The notes under the pieces were generated by a model. The model did not search any database, was not told the DNA's origin, and saw only the letters and a list, made by a program, of their open reading frames with translations. The position numbers and the translations under genes are program-made. Positions 28,244 to 37,902 of a stretch of 64,000 bases of DNA are shown here, in pieces. The stretch comes from Pseudohongiella spirulinae (GTDB taxonomy: Bacteria > Pseudomonadota > Gammaproteobacteria > Pseudomonadales > Pseudohongiellaceae), in NCBI RefSeq assembly GCF_001444425.1, contig NZ_CP013189.1, forward strand, positions 2,480,001 to 2,544,000, in the 5' to 3' direction. The number at the start of each line of letters is the position of its first letter. The first letter of the stretch is position 1.

Positions 28244-29610
28244 GACAGCGCCTCCACAGCGGCAACAAAGGCACGACCGCGATGAGCAAAGTCTTTAAAC
28301 ATGTCATAACTGGCACAGGCCGGTGACAACAATACGGCATCATTGTCATTGGCACTCTCTGCCGCCTCAAGCACCGCTTCCTCGATAGATGAGGCTCGCA
28401 TGATATCTGTGCTGTCCTTGATAACCGAGGCCAGCAATGGAGCATCCTTGCCAATCAGAATCACGCGCTTGACATATTTGTCCAATAGCGGCAATAAGGG
28501 TGAGAAATCGGCACCTTTGCCAACACCGCCAGCAATCAGCACCAGCTCGCCGCGAGTGCGCTCAGCTACAGCCTGAATGGCCACCAGTGTGGCACCCACA
28601 TTAGTACCCTTGGAGTCATTGTAATAATCCACGCCACGCAGATTTCTTACATGCTGGCAACGATGTGGCAGACCACCGAATTCCCGCAAAGTGGTAACCA
28701 TGGCGCTCTCTGAGATACCGACGGCCTGGCCCAGCGCGAATGCGGCCATGGCGTTGCTCAGATTATGTCTGCCTGGCAGTCGTATATCCCGCGCAGGCAT
28801 AATGAGATGATCACCCATCGCCACCCATGACTCACGCTCGTGCAACACCACACCCAGTTGATTATTGCCTGGCTCATCGCTACCAAACGAGCAGACCACC
28901 TGCTGCGCTGTCAGACTATTGTATAGCTCGGGGGTTTCGTCACGATTGATGACCGCCTGATGACAGGAGCGGAAGATACGCTTCTTGGCCTCAATATAGT
29001 CAGACATACTCTCGTAGCGATCCAGGTGGTCTTCGCTGATATTGAGTATCGTGGCGACTTCTGCCCCAAGTTTCGTTGTGGTTTCCAGCTGAAAGCTTGA
29101 GAGCTCAAGAATATACAGATCCTTGTTGCCCAGACGCAGCAGATCAAGCGCCGGCACGCTGGCACGTCCGTCAAGGTTGCCGCCGACTCCAATATTCAAT
29201 CCTGACTGCCTTGCCATCTCTGCAACCAGTGTGACCACCGTACTTTTCCCATTGGAACCAGTTACTGCAACAATCGGCGCCTTGGCAGCTCGACTGAAAA
29301 TGTCGATATCTCCCGTCACAGACACCCCGGCCGCAATGGCCTTGGCAATCTCGGGTGTTGCCTTGCTGACTCCAGGACTCAGAACAATTTCGCCCGCCTC
29401 CATCAGAGTGCTCTCGGAAAATTCTCCCAGTTCGACCTCAGCAAACGGAAACTCAACTTCAAACTCTGGCAGGCAGGGTGGGCTGAATCGATTATCGATA
29501 ACCCGAAACGCCTCGCCTCGTTCATGGAAATAACGCGCGCACGACAACCCTGTCTTGCCCAGACCAACGATCACCTTGAATTTTGGTGCGTTGTTGTCAC
29601 TCATTACCAT
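28240..29610 (-). CDS. murD: UDP-N-acetylmuramoyl-L-alanine--D-glutamate ligase
   Basis: 456 aa from the ATG at 29610, which has AGGCGAG just upstream; an ATG two codons later (29604) is possible, and the longer open frame running into mraY is not credible. Adds D-Glu to UDP-MurNAc-L-Ala. Motifs: VIVGLGKTGLSCARYF, AVTGSNGKSTVVTLVAEM (P-loop), LELSSFQLETT, NISEDHLDRY, LPGRHNLSNAMAAFAL and YNDSKGTNVGAT. 17 bp after mraY. Confidence 0.96.
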   Translation of the reverse strand: MVMSDNNAPKFKVIVGLGKTGLSCARYFHERGEAFRVIDNRFSPPCLPEFEVEFPFAEVELGEFSESTLMEAGEIVLSPGVSKATPEIAKAIAAGVSVTGDIDIFSRAAKAPIVAVTGSNGKSTVVTLVAEMARQSGLNIGVGGNLDGRASVPALDLLRLGNKDLYILELSSFQLETTTKLGAEVATILNISEDHLDRYESMSDYIEAKKRIFRSCHQAVINRDETPELYNSLTAQQVVCSFGSDEPGNNQLGVVLHERESWVAMGDHLIMPARDIRLPGRHNLSNAMAAFALGQAVGISESAMVTTLREFGGLPHRCQHVRNLRGVDYYNDSKGTNVGATLVAIQAVAERTRGELVLIAGGVGKGADFSPLLPLLDKYVKRVILIGKDAPLLASVIKDSTDIMRASSIEEAVLEAAESANDNDAVLLSPACASYDMFKDFAHRGRAFVAAVEALS

Positions 29611-29627
29611 GCTCGCCTGTATACAGC

Positions 29628-30710
29628 CTATCTGAGTTTCAATGTTGCCAGTCCGAACAGAACCAGCATCACCGTAATAATCCAGAACCGGACAATAACC
29701 CGCGGTTCTGGCCAACCCTTCAATTCAAAATGATGATGAATCGGCGCCATTCGAAAAATTCGTTTGCCGGTCAATTTGAACGATGCCACCTGCAGGATGA
29801 CCGAGACCGTTTCCATGACGAATATTCCACCCATGATGAACAACACGATTTCGTGGCGTGCAATTACGGCGACAATCCCCAGCGCCGCGCCCAATGCAAG
29901 CGCACCGACATCACCCATAAAAACCTGTGCGGGATAAGTGTTAAACCACAAAAATCCAAGTCCGGCGCCCAGCATTGCACCGCAGAAAATGACCAATTCA
30001 CCAGCACCACTGACAAACGGAATTCGCAGATAAGCGGAAAATTCGGCGTGACCGGCCAGATATGCAATAATTCCCAGCGCCCCACCGACCATGACTGTCG
30101 GCAAGATAGCCAGGCCATCCAGACCATCGGTCAAATTGACCGCATTACTGGCACCAACAATGACAAAATAAGTGATGACGATGTAAAGAAGCCCAGTCTC
30201 TATAGCAACGTCTTTGAAAAACGGAACAATATAGGCAGTCTGTACCGGGTCAGTTGCATTTGTATACAGAAACACCGCAGCACCCAGACCCACAACAGAT
30301 TGCCAAAAGTACTTCCAGCGGGCAGGCAGACCTACGGGATCTTTACGGAAAACTTTTCGGTAGTCGTCGACCCAGCCAATCGCCCCGAACATCAATGTCA
30401 CCAGCATGACTACCCAGACATAGACATTGCGCAGATCTGCCCAAAGCAATGTGCTGAAGGCGATACCAACCAATATGAGGGCGCCGCCCATCGTTGGCGT
30501 ACCTGCTTTGCTGAAATGACTCTCCGGACCATCCGAACGCACAACCTGGCCTATTTGATGCCTGTTCAGACGCCTGATCATCGCTGGCCCGACCATTAAC
30601 GCAACAATCAATGCGGTCAAAATACCCATGATGCCGCGCACAGTAATATACTGAAACACCGTAAAGCCGCTGTTAAACTGGGACAGGTATTCGGATAACA
30701 GTACCAGCAT
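29628..30710 (-). CDS. mraY: Phospho-N-acetylmuramoyl-pentapeptide transferase
   Basis: 360 aa polytopic membrane enzyme that makes lipid I from UDP-MurNAc-pentapeptide and undecaprenyl phosphate. Seen: [28 protein letters not shown] (Asp pair), the [14 protein letters not shown] loop, and the C-terminal [15 protein letters not shown] histidine motif. The start shares one base with the murF stop (TGATG). Confidence 0.98.
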   Translation of the reverse strand: MLVLLSEYLSQFNSGFTVFQYITVRGIMGILTALIVALMVGPAMIRRLNRHQIGQVVRSDGPESHFSKAGTPTMGGALILVGIAFSTLLWADLRNVYVWVVMLVTLMFGAIGWVDDYRKVFRKDPVGLPARWKYFWQSVVGLGAAVFLYTNATDPVQTAYIVPFFKDVAIETGLLYIVITYFVIVGASNAVNLTDGLDGLAILPTVMVGGALGIIAYLAGHAEFSAYLRIPFVSGAGELVIFCGAMLGAGLGFLWFNTYPAQVFMGDVGALALGAALGIVAVIARHEIVLFIMGGIFVMETVSVILQVASFKLTGKRIFRMAPIHHHFELKGWPEPRVIVRFWIITVMLVLFGLATLKLR

Positions 30711-32080
30711 CAGTGCATCTCCCCTTCAGACAGGTAATCAGCAGCTACATCCATGCCGGCACTACGCGACCCCTTGATGAGCACTAACACGGCATTATTC
30801 ATGGTCTGCCGCGCGTATTCACACAGCTGTTCAACAGTCTCAAAATGTTTGGCGCCTTCACCAAACGCACCGCTGGCGTAACGACTGAATTCACCGACAG
30901 TCCAGAGCCTGGTAACACCCGCTTGTCTGGCGTATCGACCAACCTCCTGATGAGCTGAGACAGCCTTGCCGGCCAATTCAGCCATATCACCCATAATGAC
31001 TATGCTCGATTTTTTGCTTTGCTCGGCAACGTCTGACAATACGTCTATTGCCGCCCTAAACGAAGACGGACTGGCGTTATAAGAATCATCCAGCAAGGCT
31101 GCACCCTGTATTCCCTGTCGCGGGCACAATCGACCTGCAACTGGCTTGACTGCTGCCAGGGCATTTCTGACAGACTGCAGAGCGGCTCCAGCTTCAACTG
31201 CAATGGCTGATGCAGCGACTGCATTGGCTACGTTGTGACGTCCCGGCAATGCCAGAAAACATTCCACAGCCCCGGAAGGTGTATGCAAGCGGAAGCGCAT
31301 ACCATCTGCTTCGGCTGTTACATTATCGGCAAAATAGTCGGCATTATTCTTCTGAACCGAAAACAGGCGCACGGTGCGGTGGGCCGCCCGATTCACCCAT
31401 ATTTCACAGGCCGGGTCATCCGCATTAAGAATCACAGTTTGCGTGGCTGACGCTGAATCGATAATTTCGCCCTTGGCCTGCACCACTCCCTCAAGACTTC
31501 CGAAACCTTCCAGGTGTGTTTCCGCCGCATTATTCAATAAGACAATCTGCGGATTAGTCATGGCCACCGTGTGAGCAATTTCACCTGCGTGATTGGCACC
31601 CAATTCGATAACCGCGCGCTCATGCTCACTACCGAGACGCAATAACATTAACGGTGCGCCGATGGTGTTATTCAAATTACCTTCCGTCACAAGCACTTTG
31701 AACTGCTCGCGGAGGATAGCTCCTGCCATTTCTTTCACACTGGTTTTACCCTGACTGCCGGTAACGGCTGCGATCACGGCGGTGGATCGGTTACGATTCA
31801 AATTACCCAGCCAGCCCAGCGCTTTTTCTGTGTCATCCACAATCAGTTGTGGCACAGACACATCTTGCTTTTTCGAGACAATGACAGCTGACGCACCCGC
31901 TGCCGCTGCCTGTTTCACGAATCTGTGGCCATCAAAGTTGTGTCCCGTCAGAGCAATAAATAATTCACCTGACACAATAGTACGGGAGTCAGTACTTACC
32001 TGCGTGAAGCAGACATCCTCACCGATGCGCTCAGCACTCATGACTGCCTGCAGATCTGAAAGGCAAAGAGAGCCAATCAC
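30710..32080 (-). CDS. murF: UDP-MurNAc-tripeptide--D-Ala-D-Ala ligase
   Basis: 456 aa. Adds the D-Ala-D-Ala dipeptide made by DdlB. It begins with GTG (32078-32080), overlapping the murE stop by 4 bp (GTGA). Motifs: [17 protein letters not shown] (P-loop), [41 protein letters not shown] and [11 protein letters not shown]. Confidence 0.97.
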   Translation of the reverse strand: MIGSLCLSDLQAVMSAERIGEDVCFTQVSTDSRTIVSGELFIALTGHNFDGHRFVKQAAAAGASAVIVSKKQDVSVPQLIVDDTEKALGWLGNLNRNRSTAVIAAVTGSQGKTSVKEMAGAILREQFKVLVTEGNLNNTIGAPLMLLRLGSEHERAVIELGANHAGEIAHTVAMTNPQIVLLNNAAETHLEGFGSLEGVVQAKGEIIDSASATQTVILNADDPACEIWVNRAAHRTVRLFSVQKNNADYFADNVTAEADGMRFRLHTPSGAVECFLALPGRHNVANAVAASAIAVEAGAALQSVRNALAAVKPVAGRLCPRQGIQGAALLDDSYNASPSSFRAAIDVLSDVAEQSKKSSIVIMGDMAELAGKAVSAHQEVGRYARQAGVTRLWTVGEFSRYASGAFGEGAKHFETVEQLCEYARQTMNNAVLVLIKGSRSAGMDVAADYLSEGEMH

Positions 32081-33627
32081 TGGACACCTCCGCCTTTAAC
32101 TGCTTCTGCCGCCCGATCCTGCAAGGCCAGCCGAACCTGGGCAGCATCACTGAATGCCATTTTTTGTCCGGCAACATCCTGATAACACTCATGTCCTTTG
32201 CCGGCTATCAGAACCAGATCTCCAGCCTTTGCTGAGCGGATAGCGGACTCAATAGCCCTGGCCCGATCGCGCTCCACTGCAACCCTGGATTTATCTGAGA
32301 AACCAAACATAATCTGCCTGACAATATCGTCGGCGTTTTCATTGCGTGGATTGTCATCGGTCACAATGATCTGATCCGCGAGCTGATCCGCCACTTCTGC
32401 CATTAATGGACGCTTACCCTGATCACGGTTACCGCCACACCCGAACACACACCATATTTGCCCTCTGGTATGCTGGCGCGCAGCCTCCAGGGCACATCGC
32501 AAACCATCCGGGGTATGCGCATAGTCAACAACGGCAGAAACGCCGTCGACGTTGCCGATCAGCTCCATGCGTCCGTTAACCGGACGCAAACTGGCAATCT
32601 GGCCAACAACAGACTGAAAATCCATTTCCTCTGGCAGTGTCATGACGGCTGTCAGGGCCGCCAGGATATTGCTGAAATTAAACGCGCCCAATAGATGGCC
32701 GGTCACGCTGGCAATACCCCACGGACTGTTGATGATGGCCTGGAATCCATCGGCCGTGAAAGTCAGCTCCTCTGCAAACACATCAGCTCGTTTGCTGTGC
32801 AGACTATAAGTGAAACTTTGCGCAGATCTTGGCAAGGCATTCAGCATGGTTGCCGCATAACTATCATCGGCATTAATGACGGCAACGCGCAAATCTTCAT
32901 GCTCGAATAATTTGCGTTTGGCTTCGGCATAAGCGGCCATGCTGCCATGATAGTCAAGATGGTCACGGGTAAGATTGGTAAACACCGCGGAATTAAACAC
33001 TGTGCCGCTCACCCGGTGCTGATGCAGCCCTTGTGATGACACTTCCATGGCGACAACTTTGGCATTGTTTCTGACAACGTCTGAAAGCGCCTGTTGCAAA
33101 ACAATTGCGTCCGGCGTGGTAAAACCTGTATCACACAATTGAGGAAATACACCGTAACCCATAGTGCCAATAACACCACAGGTTTTATCCAAACCAGCAA
33201 GTATTTGAGCAATAAACTGAGTGCAACTGGTTTTGCCATTAGTGCCAGTTACACCAATAACTGGCAAGCGACGTGAAGGGTAATTGTAGAATCGGGCTGC
33301 CAATTCACCAATCCGGCGACGCAGATTATCAATCGCCAGTACAGGCACTTTACCCGTCATCCTGAGACCGTGCCAGTCACCACCCGCATCGGCAAGCACA
33401 GCAACGCAGCCCTTACTGATTGCAACATCGATATAATCACGAGCGTCATGATTCTTGCCAAATAAAGCAACAAAAACCTCGCCCGCCTTTAGCTGCCTGC
33501 TGTCCATGTTCAGTCCGCTGACAGTGATGCCAGCAACTGAATCATCCAGCAATCCCTGCATCTCCGGACAATCAGATAATAACTCAGCCAGACTGGGCAA
33601 GGGCGATGATTGACGAACAGTATTCAT
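32077..33627 (-). CDS. murE: UDP-MurNAc-L-Ala-D-Glu--meso-diaminopimelate ligase
   Basis: 516 aa. Adds the third residue of the stem peptide. The DNPR motif (in VTDDNPRNENAD) marks the meso-diaminopimelate-specific form, so this organism has ordinary Gram-negative peptidoglycan. P-loop in VIGVTGTNGKTSCTQF; MEVSSQGLHQHRV and NLTRDHLDYHGSM are also present, as is VDYAHTPDGL. Starts 3 bp after ftsI. Confidence 0.97.
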   Translation of the reverse strand: MNTVRQSSPLPSLAELLSDCPEMQGLLDDSVAGITVSGLNMDSRQLKAGEVFVALFGKNHDARDYIDVAISKGCVAVLADAGGDWHGLRMTGKVPVLAIDNLRRRIGELAARFYNYPSRRLPVIGVTGTNGKTSCTQFIAQILAGLDKTCGVIGTMGYGVFPQLCDTGFTTPDAIVLQQALSDVVRNNAKVVAMEVSSQGLHQHRVSGTVFNSAVFTNLTRDHLDYHGSMAAYAEAKRKLFEHEDLRVAVINADDSYAATMLNALPRSAQSFTYSLHSKRADVFAEELTFTADGFQAIINSPWGIASVTGHLLGAFNFSNILAALTAVMTLPEEMDFQSVVGQIASLRPVNGRMELIGNVDGVSAVVDYAHTPDGLRCALEAARQHTRGQIWCVFGCGGNRDQGKRPLMAEVADQLADQIIVTDDNPRNENADDIVRQIMFGFSDKSRVAVERDRARAIESAIRSAKAGDLVLIAGKGHECYQDVAGQKMAFSDAAQVRLALQDRAAEAVKGGGVQ

Positions 33628-33630
33628 ACC

Positions 33631-35358
33631 TTACCTCGCTGTCAGAGTCATGATGCGTGAAGAATCGAGCCGATCCGGGGTAACTTCAAGTATTCGCATG
33701 GCACCGGACGCAATTCGTGCGAAGACTGGCGCGGCCACCTGACTGCCGTAGTGCTCCCCGCCCTGAGGCTCATTAATGATGATCACCACCACAATCCGGG
33801 GATCATCAGCTGGAATAAAACCGGCGAACATGGAGTTGTGCAGATTTGCCTGATAACCACCAGCACCAACCACGCGTGCGGTACCGGTCTTTCCTGCAAT
33901 CGAATAAAAAGGGACACTGGCGCTGTCAGACCCACCCAGCTCCGGATCCACCACAGCCTTCAGCATGCTTTTCACTTCGTGCACAACATCTTCCGCAATG
34001 ACACGCTGAGGCACTACACCAGATCCATTATTGTTGCCATCTTTAAGAATTGTGACCGGCGTGCGCATACCGTCATTGGCAATGACTGCGTATGCCTGCG
34101 CCAACTGCAGGGCTGAGGTTGACATTCCGTAACCAAAGGACAGAGTAGCCAACTCAATGTCGTGCCAGATCCGGTGATTTGGCATCACCCCTCCGCGCTC
34201 GCCCGGAAACCCGCTGGCCGGGCTTTCACCGAATCCGACGCGCAGCAACACATCACGCAATTTTTCGTGACCAACAGCCAGAGCAATCTTGGCTGAACCG
34301 ACATTGCTGGACTTGACCAGCATTTCCTCCAAAGAAATTTCGCCGTAGTTGTAACCGCGATCTTCAACCCAATCGCGTCCAACACGCAGACGTCCCGGAC
34401 TGGTATTAATCATGGTATCGCGGCTGTACAGGCCTGACTCAATAGCCGCCACCGCGGTAAATGATTTAAGCGTTGAACCCGGCTCAAACAAATCGGTCAC
34501 CGCGCGATTACGCAGCGCACCGAAATCCGTAATTGAGGCTCGATTGTGGGGATTGAATGACGGCTGATTGACCATTGCCAGTATCTCGCCATTTCGCGCA
34601 TCCAGAATGACAGCAGAGGCCGAACGGGCCCTTCGGTAGATATACTCAGCCTTGAGTTCTTTGTAAGCCAGGTTCTGAATTCTGAAATCAATACTCAGTT
34701 CCAGCGCTTTTCCGGGTTGCGCCGGCTCTACCGTATTAAGCTCACGAATGATGCGTCCACGCCGATCCTTGATAACCTGCTGGCGACCGGGGACTCCTTT
34801 CAGCCAGTCATCAAATGCAAGCTCCAGCCCTTCCTGACCAATGTCATCAATATTACTGAATCCCAGCACATGTGCTGTGACCTCACCCTGCGGATAGTAA
34901 CGCTGAAATTCCTGGCGGGAGTAAACGCCGTCCAGCCCCAGCGCCATGACAGCCTGTGCCTGATCAGGTGGAATGCGTCTCTGCACATACATGAACTCGC
35001 GCTCGGCGTTAGCCAGCACGCTTTCTGTCAGACTGTCGGGGTTCAACTGCAGGCTGGTCGCCAGAGCGCGAATGTCCGACTCGTTTTTGGCCAGCTCGCG
35101 CGGATTCACCCAGATCGATTCAACCGGCGTACTGATTGCCAGGGGCTCGCCGTTTCGATCCACGATCATGCCGCGGTGCGCCACAATGGGCTCGGTGCGG
35201 ATGGTTCTGGCATCGCCCTGATTCTGCAGAAATTCACCATCCACCCATACCAGCGTGACCAGCTTCCACAGCAGCGCAGCTGCCGCCAATAGCAGCGCCA
35301 GGCAGACCAGCCACAGACGCCAGCCTGTCATGTTGAAACGGGAGACTGACTCACTCAT
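33631..35358 (-). CDS. ftsI: Septal transpeptidase FtsI (PBP3)
   Basis: 575 aa from the ATG at 35358, overlapping ftsL by 8 bp. Class B penicillin-binding protein of the divisome. One membrane helix at about 13-35 is followed by the pedestal domain (HRGMIVDRNGEPLA). The transpeptidase motifs are SxxK (Ser295-Lys298 in FEPGSTLKSF), SxN (Ser350-Asn352 in VKSSNVG) and KTG (IAGKTGTARV). All catalytic residues are intact; no insertion of the kind linked to beta-lactam resistance stands out. Confidence 0.97.
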   Translation of the reverse strand: MSESVSRFNMTGWRLWLVCLALLLAAAALLWKLVTLVWVDGEFLQNQGDARTIRTEPIVAHRGMIVDRNGEPLAISTPVESIWVNPRELAKNESDIRALATSLQLNPDSLTESVLANAEREFMYVQRRIPPDQAQAVMALGLDGVYSRQEFQRYYPQGEVTAHVLGFSNIDDIGQEGLELAFDDWLKGVPGRQQVIKDRRGRIIRELNTVEPAQPGKALELSIDFRIQNLAYKELKAEYIYRRARSASAVILDARNGEILAMVNQPSFNPHNRASITDFGALRNRAVTDLFEPGSTLKSFTAVAAIESGLYSRDTMINTSPGRLRVGRDWVEDRGYNYGEISLEEMLVKSSNVGSAKIALAVGHEKLRDVLLRVGFGESPASGFPGERGGVMPNHRIWHDIELATLSFGYGMSTSALQLAQAYAVIANDGMRTPVTILKDGNNNGSGVVPQRVIAEDVVHEVKSMLKAVVDPELGGSDSASVPFYSIAGKTGTARVVGAGGYQANLHNSMFAGFIPADDPRIVVVIIINEPQGGEHYGSQVAAPVFARIASGAMRILEVTPDRLDSSRIMTLTAR

Positions 35359-35695
35359 TTCGCACCACCACAATTTGCGACCAATCAGGCAGTTGCATGT
35401 TCAAGTCATCAATCGCACGACGCTCGATACGCCCTTCCAGGCCGAAAGTACTTTGCTCGATCAATAACTGACCCCACTGCATGTCCAGCTCGTTACTGAG
35501 CTCGCGTTGCTGCTGCAAGGCGTGGAATACGGAGCGTGATTCAAACGAAGAAACAACGATAGCCAATGAGGAGACCAGAACTGCCAGCGCAAGTAGAACC
35601 AACAACAGATGAGCAGGCGCAAACACACCCAGCCAGCGCAACACCGGCACTGGTTGAGATGATAAATCTGTGTTCTGTATGTCCCGTTTTTTCAT
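35351..35695 (-). CDS. ftsL: Cell division protein FtsL
   Basis: 114 aa. Small bitopic divisome protein that pairs with FtsB. A membrane helix at about 31-51 (LLLVLLALAVLVSSLAIVV) is followed by a periplasmic coiled coil (ESRSVFHALQQQRELSNELD) and the family pattern of a Q-W-x-x-L-L-x-E-x-S-T segment. Position between rsmH and ftsI confirms the call. 42 bp after rsmH. Confidence 0.94.
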   Translation of the reverse strand: MKKRDIQNTDLSSQPVPVLRWLGVFAPAHLLLVLLALAVLVSSLAIVVSSFESRSVFHALQQQRELSNELDMQWGQLLIEQSTFGLEGRIERRAIDDLNMQLPDWSQIVVVRNE

Positions 35696-35737
35696 AACTT
35701 CGTGTCTATTGTTGGTTTTTCCTGTCAGGCCAAACGA

Positions 35738-36688
35738 CTACGCCATACGTTCAGCCACCCTCATAACGGCACTTCGCGCGCGTGGATTACGAGCTATCTC
35801 CTGCGCATCCGGCTTGACTGCCTTGCCGATCTTTTTCAGCCGCGGATTCAGTGCAGATTCCGGCACTGGCAAATCCCTCGGAAACTCATCACCACGGCTC
35901 TGTTTTTGTATAAACTGCTTGACCATCCTGTCTTCCAGCGAATGAAAACTGATCACCACCAGACGACCGCCAGGCTTGAGCAACTGCAAAGACTTGCTGA
36001 GCAACTCCTGCAAGGAAAGCAACTCCTGGTTGATATGAATCCTGATTGCCTGAAATGCCCGCGTTGCCGGATGTTTGTGCTTTTCCCAGGCAGGATTGGC
36101 CTGCTTCACAATTTCAGCCAGCTGCAGCGTACGGGTAATGGGCTGATCCTCACGCTGCATGACAATTGCTTTGGCGATTCGCCTGGAGAAACGCTCCTCC
36201 CCATATTGAAAAATCACATCAGCAATCTCTTTCTCACTCGCAGAACCCAGCCACTGAGCCGCACTTTCACCAGCTTCCGGATTCATGCGCATATCCAATG
36301 GCCCGTCGTGAGTAAAACTGAACCCTCTCTGGGCCTCATCCAGCTGCGGAGATGACACCCCCAGATCCAGCAAAATGCCTGCGGCCTGCCCCGGCGCCAC
36401 CCATTGATCAGCATCACTGAACGCACCATGTCTAATACAAAAACGGGCATCGCTGGCTGAAAGTTCCTGACCGATCTTTATCGCCCCCGGATCTTTATCG
36501 ATTGCCAACAATCGCCCGTTTTCATCAAGCTGTTCCAGAATAAGACGGGAATGTCCTCCCCGCCCGAACGTTCCATCCACATAAAAGCCGGCGCAGTCTG
36601 TCACCAGTGCATCCACTGCCGGATGCAACAAGACGGTTTCATGTTCCTGCATTGCAGCCATATCGCACCGTTCTGCCAGATCAGACAT
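35738..36688 (-). CDS. rsmH: 16S rRNA m4C1402 methyltransferase
   Basis: 316 aa SAM-dependent methyltransferase that N4-methylates C1402 in the P site of 16S rRNA. Motifs: [30 protein letters not shown] (SAM loop), [40 protein letters not shown] and [15 protein letters not shown]. Starts one base away from the mraZ stop. Confidence 0.97.
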   Translation of the reverse strand: MSDLAERCDMAAMQEHETVLLHPAVDALVTDCAGFYVDGTFGRGGHSRLILEQLDENGRLLAIDKDPGAIKIGQELSASDARFCIRHGAFSDADQWVAPGQAAGILLDLGVSSPQLDEAQRGFSFTHDGPLDMRMNPEAGESAAQWLGSASEKEIADVIFQYGEERFSRRIAKAIVMQREDQPITRTLQLAEIVKQANPAWEKHKHPATRAFQAIRIHINQELLSLQELLSKSLQLLKPGGRLVVISFHSLEDRMVKQFIQKQSRGDEFPRDLPVPESALNPRLKKIGKAVKPDAQEIARNPRARSAVMRVAERMA

Positions 36689-37144
36689 TTATAGAGACAG
36701 ATTCAAGAGTTCCGGCGGCAACTCATCCTGACCGGACTCACCTGCAAACCAACTGTCAGCCTGCGCGCTCCAACGTTCCTCGTTCCATATTTCAAATTTC
36801 ATGCCCTGACCAACCAGGGCCACGTGTTTATCCAGTTGCGCACGACTGCGGAGAATTTGCGGCAACAGCAATCGTCCGCTGCCGTCCATCTCCAGATCAT
36901 GCGCATGACCAATCAACATACGCTGCACCCGTCGACTGGCCGCATCGAAACTGGACAGACTTTCCACTTTCTGTTGAATCACTTCCCACTCATCAATGGG
37001 GTAAAGAAGCAGGCATTGCCCGGAGAAATCGACAGTCGCCACCAGCCGCCCACCGTATTTATCGGCCAACATCTCCCGATAGCGCGCCGGCATGGCCATG
37101 CGCCCCTTGGCATCGAGATTGATTGTGTTGACTCCCCTGAACAC
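36689..37144 (-). CDS. mraZ: Transcriptional regulator MraZ
   Basis: 151 aa, GTG start (37142-37144), as in E. coli. Two AbrB-like half-domains, with DAKGRMAMPARYR and the DGSGRLLLPQILRSRA repeat carrying the DxxGR DNA-binding pattern. MraZ forms a ring and represses the dcw promoter; its operator repeats lie directly upstream (37171-37210). First gene of the cluster. Confidence 0.97.
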   Translation of the reverse strand: MFRGVNTINLDAKGRMAMPARYREMLADKYGGRLVATVDFSGQCLLLYPIDEWEVIQQKVESLSSFDAASRRVQRMLIGHAHDLEMDGSGRLLLPQILRSRAQLDKHVALVGQGMKFEIWNEERWSAQADSWFAGESGQDELPPELLNLSL

Positions 37145-37170
37145 GACTTGGACTCCCGGCCTCTGTCATT

Positions 37171-37210
37171 AATCCCACTTTGATGCACTTTGTCCCACTT
37201 CACACCACAT
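37171..37210 (-). promoter_or_regulatory. MraZ operator: 10-bp-spaced TGGGA-type boxes
   Basis: On the minus strand four decamers in register read AAGTGGGATT (37180-37171), AAGTGCATCA (37190-37181), AAGTGGGACA (37200-37191) and ATGTGGTGTG (37210-37201). TGGGN repeats with 10-bp spacing are the known MraZ binding site. They lie just downstream of the predicted transcription start and 27-66 bp upstream of mraZ, placed for autorepression. Confidence 0.85.
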
Positions 37211-37216
37211 TGCGAC

Positions 37217-37245
37217 ACTATATGCACAGCAAATGCACAGCGCAA
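37217..37245 (-). promoter_or_regulatory. Predicted sigma-70 promoter of the dcw cluster
   Basis: Minus strand: -35 TTGCGC (37245-37240), 17-bp spacer, -10 TATAGT (37222-37217, five of six consensus bases). The predicted start near 37210 puts the MraZ boxes at about +1 to +40. The promoter itself lies in further GTG-containing decamers of the same phase. Confidence 0.6.
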
Positions 37246-37349
37246 GTACTATTTGCACTTTTTGTGAGACAGAAGCGTATGAAATTTCAGGAAAAAATGA
37301 GGATTTTACAGACCCCACAGGAGAAGTCCGAAAAAAGACATGACTTATC

Positions 37350-37379
37350 AAAAAACTGGGGGATTTACTTAATGTAAAT
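37350..37379 (-). terminator. Weak AT hairpin plus T6 downstream of rnpB
   Basis: ATTTAC and GTAAAT (37363-37368 and 37374-37379) can pair, and T6 follows 8 nt later (37355-37350) on the minus strand. The stem is only 6 A/T-rich pairs, so termination of rnpB here would be weak. The remaining sequence from 37246 to 37427 shows nothing else clear. Confidence 0.3.
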
Positions 37380-37427
37380 TGTCATGAGACATGAGGGTGG
37401 CAAAGTGCAGACGAAGGAATTAAAGTT

Positions 37428-37810
<383 letters not shown>

Positions 37811-37817
37811 GGATGCC

Positions 37818-37846
37818 AATTTAAGCGACTCTCTGGCTGAAAACAA
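37818..37846 (-). promoter_or_regulatory. Predicted rnpB promoter
   Basis: Minus strand: TTGTTT (37846-37841), exactly 17 bp, TAAATT (37823-37818), then 7 nt to the first base of helix P1 at 37810. The spacing fits a sigma-70 promoter with the RNA 5' end as +1, though both hexamers are only partial matches to consensus. Confidence 0.55.
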
Positions 37847-37902
37847 GCTTTTTGTCATCACGCTCGTAGCACGACCAGATGCGCTCGTGTCAAACTCAAG
37901 CC

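Noticed and set aside
29583-30599. 338-codon open frame opposite mraY
   Set aside because: Antisense shadow with low-complexity polar composition; mraY on the other strand is complete.
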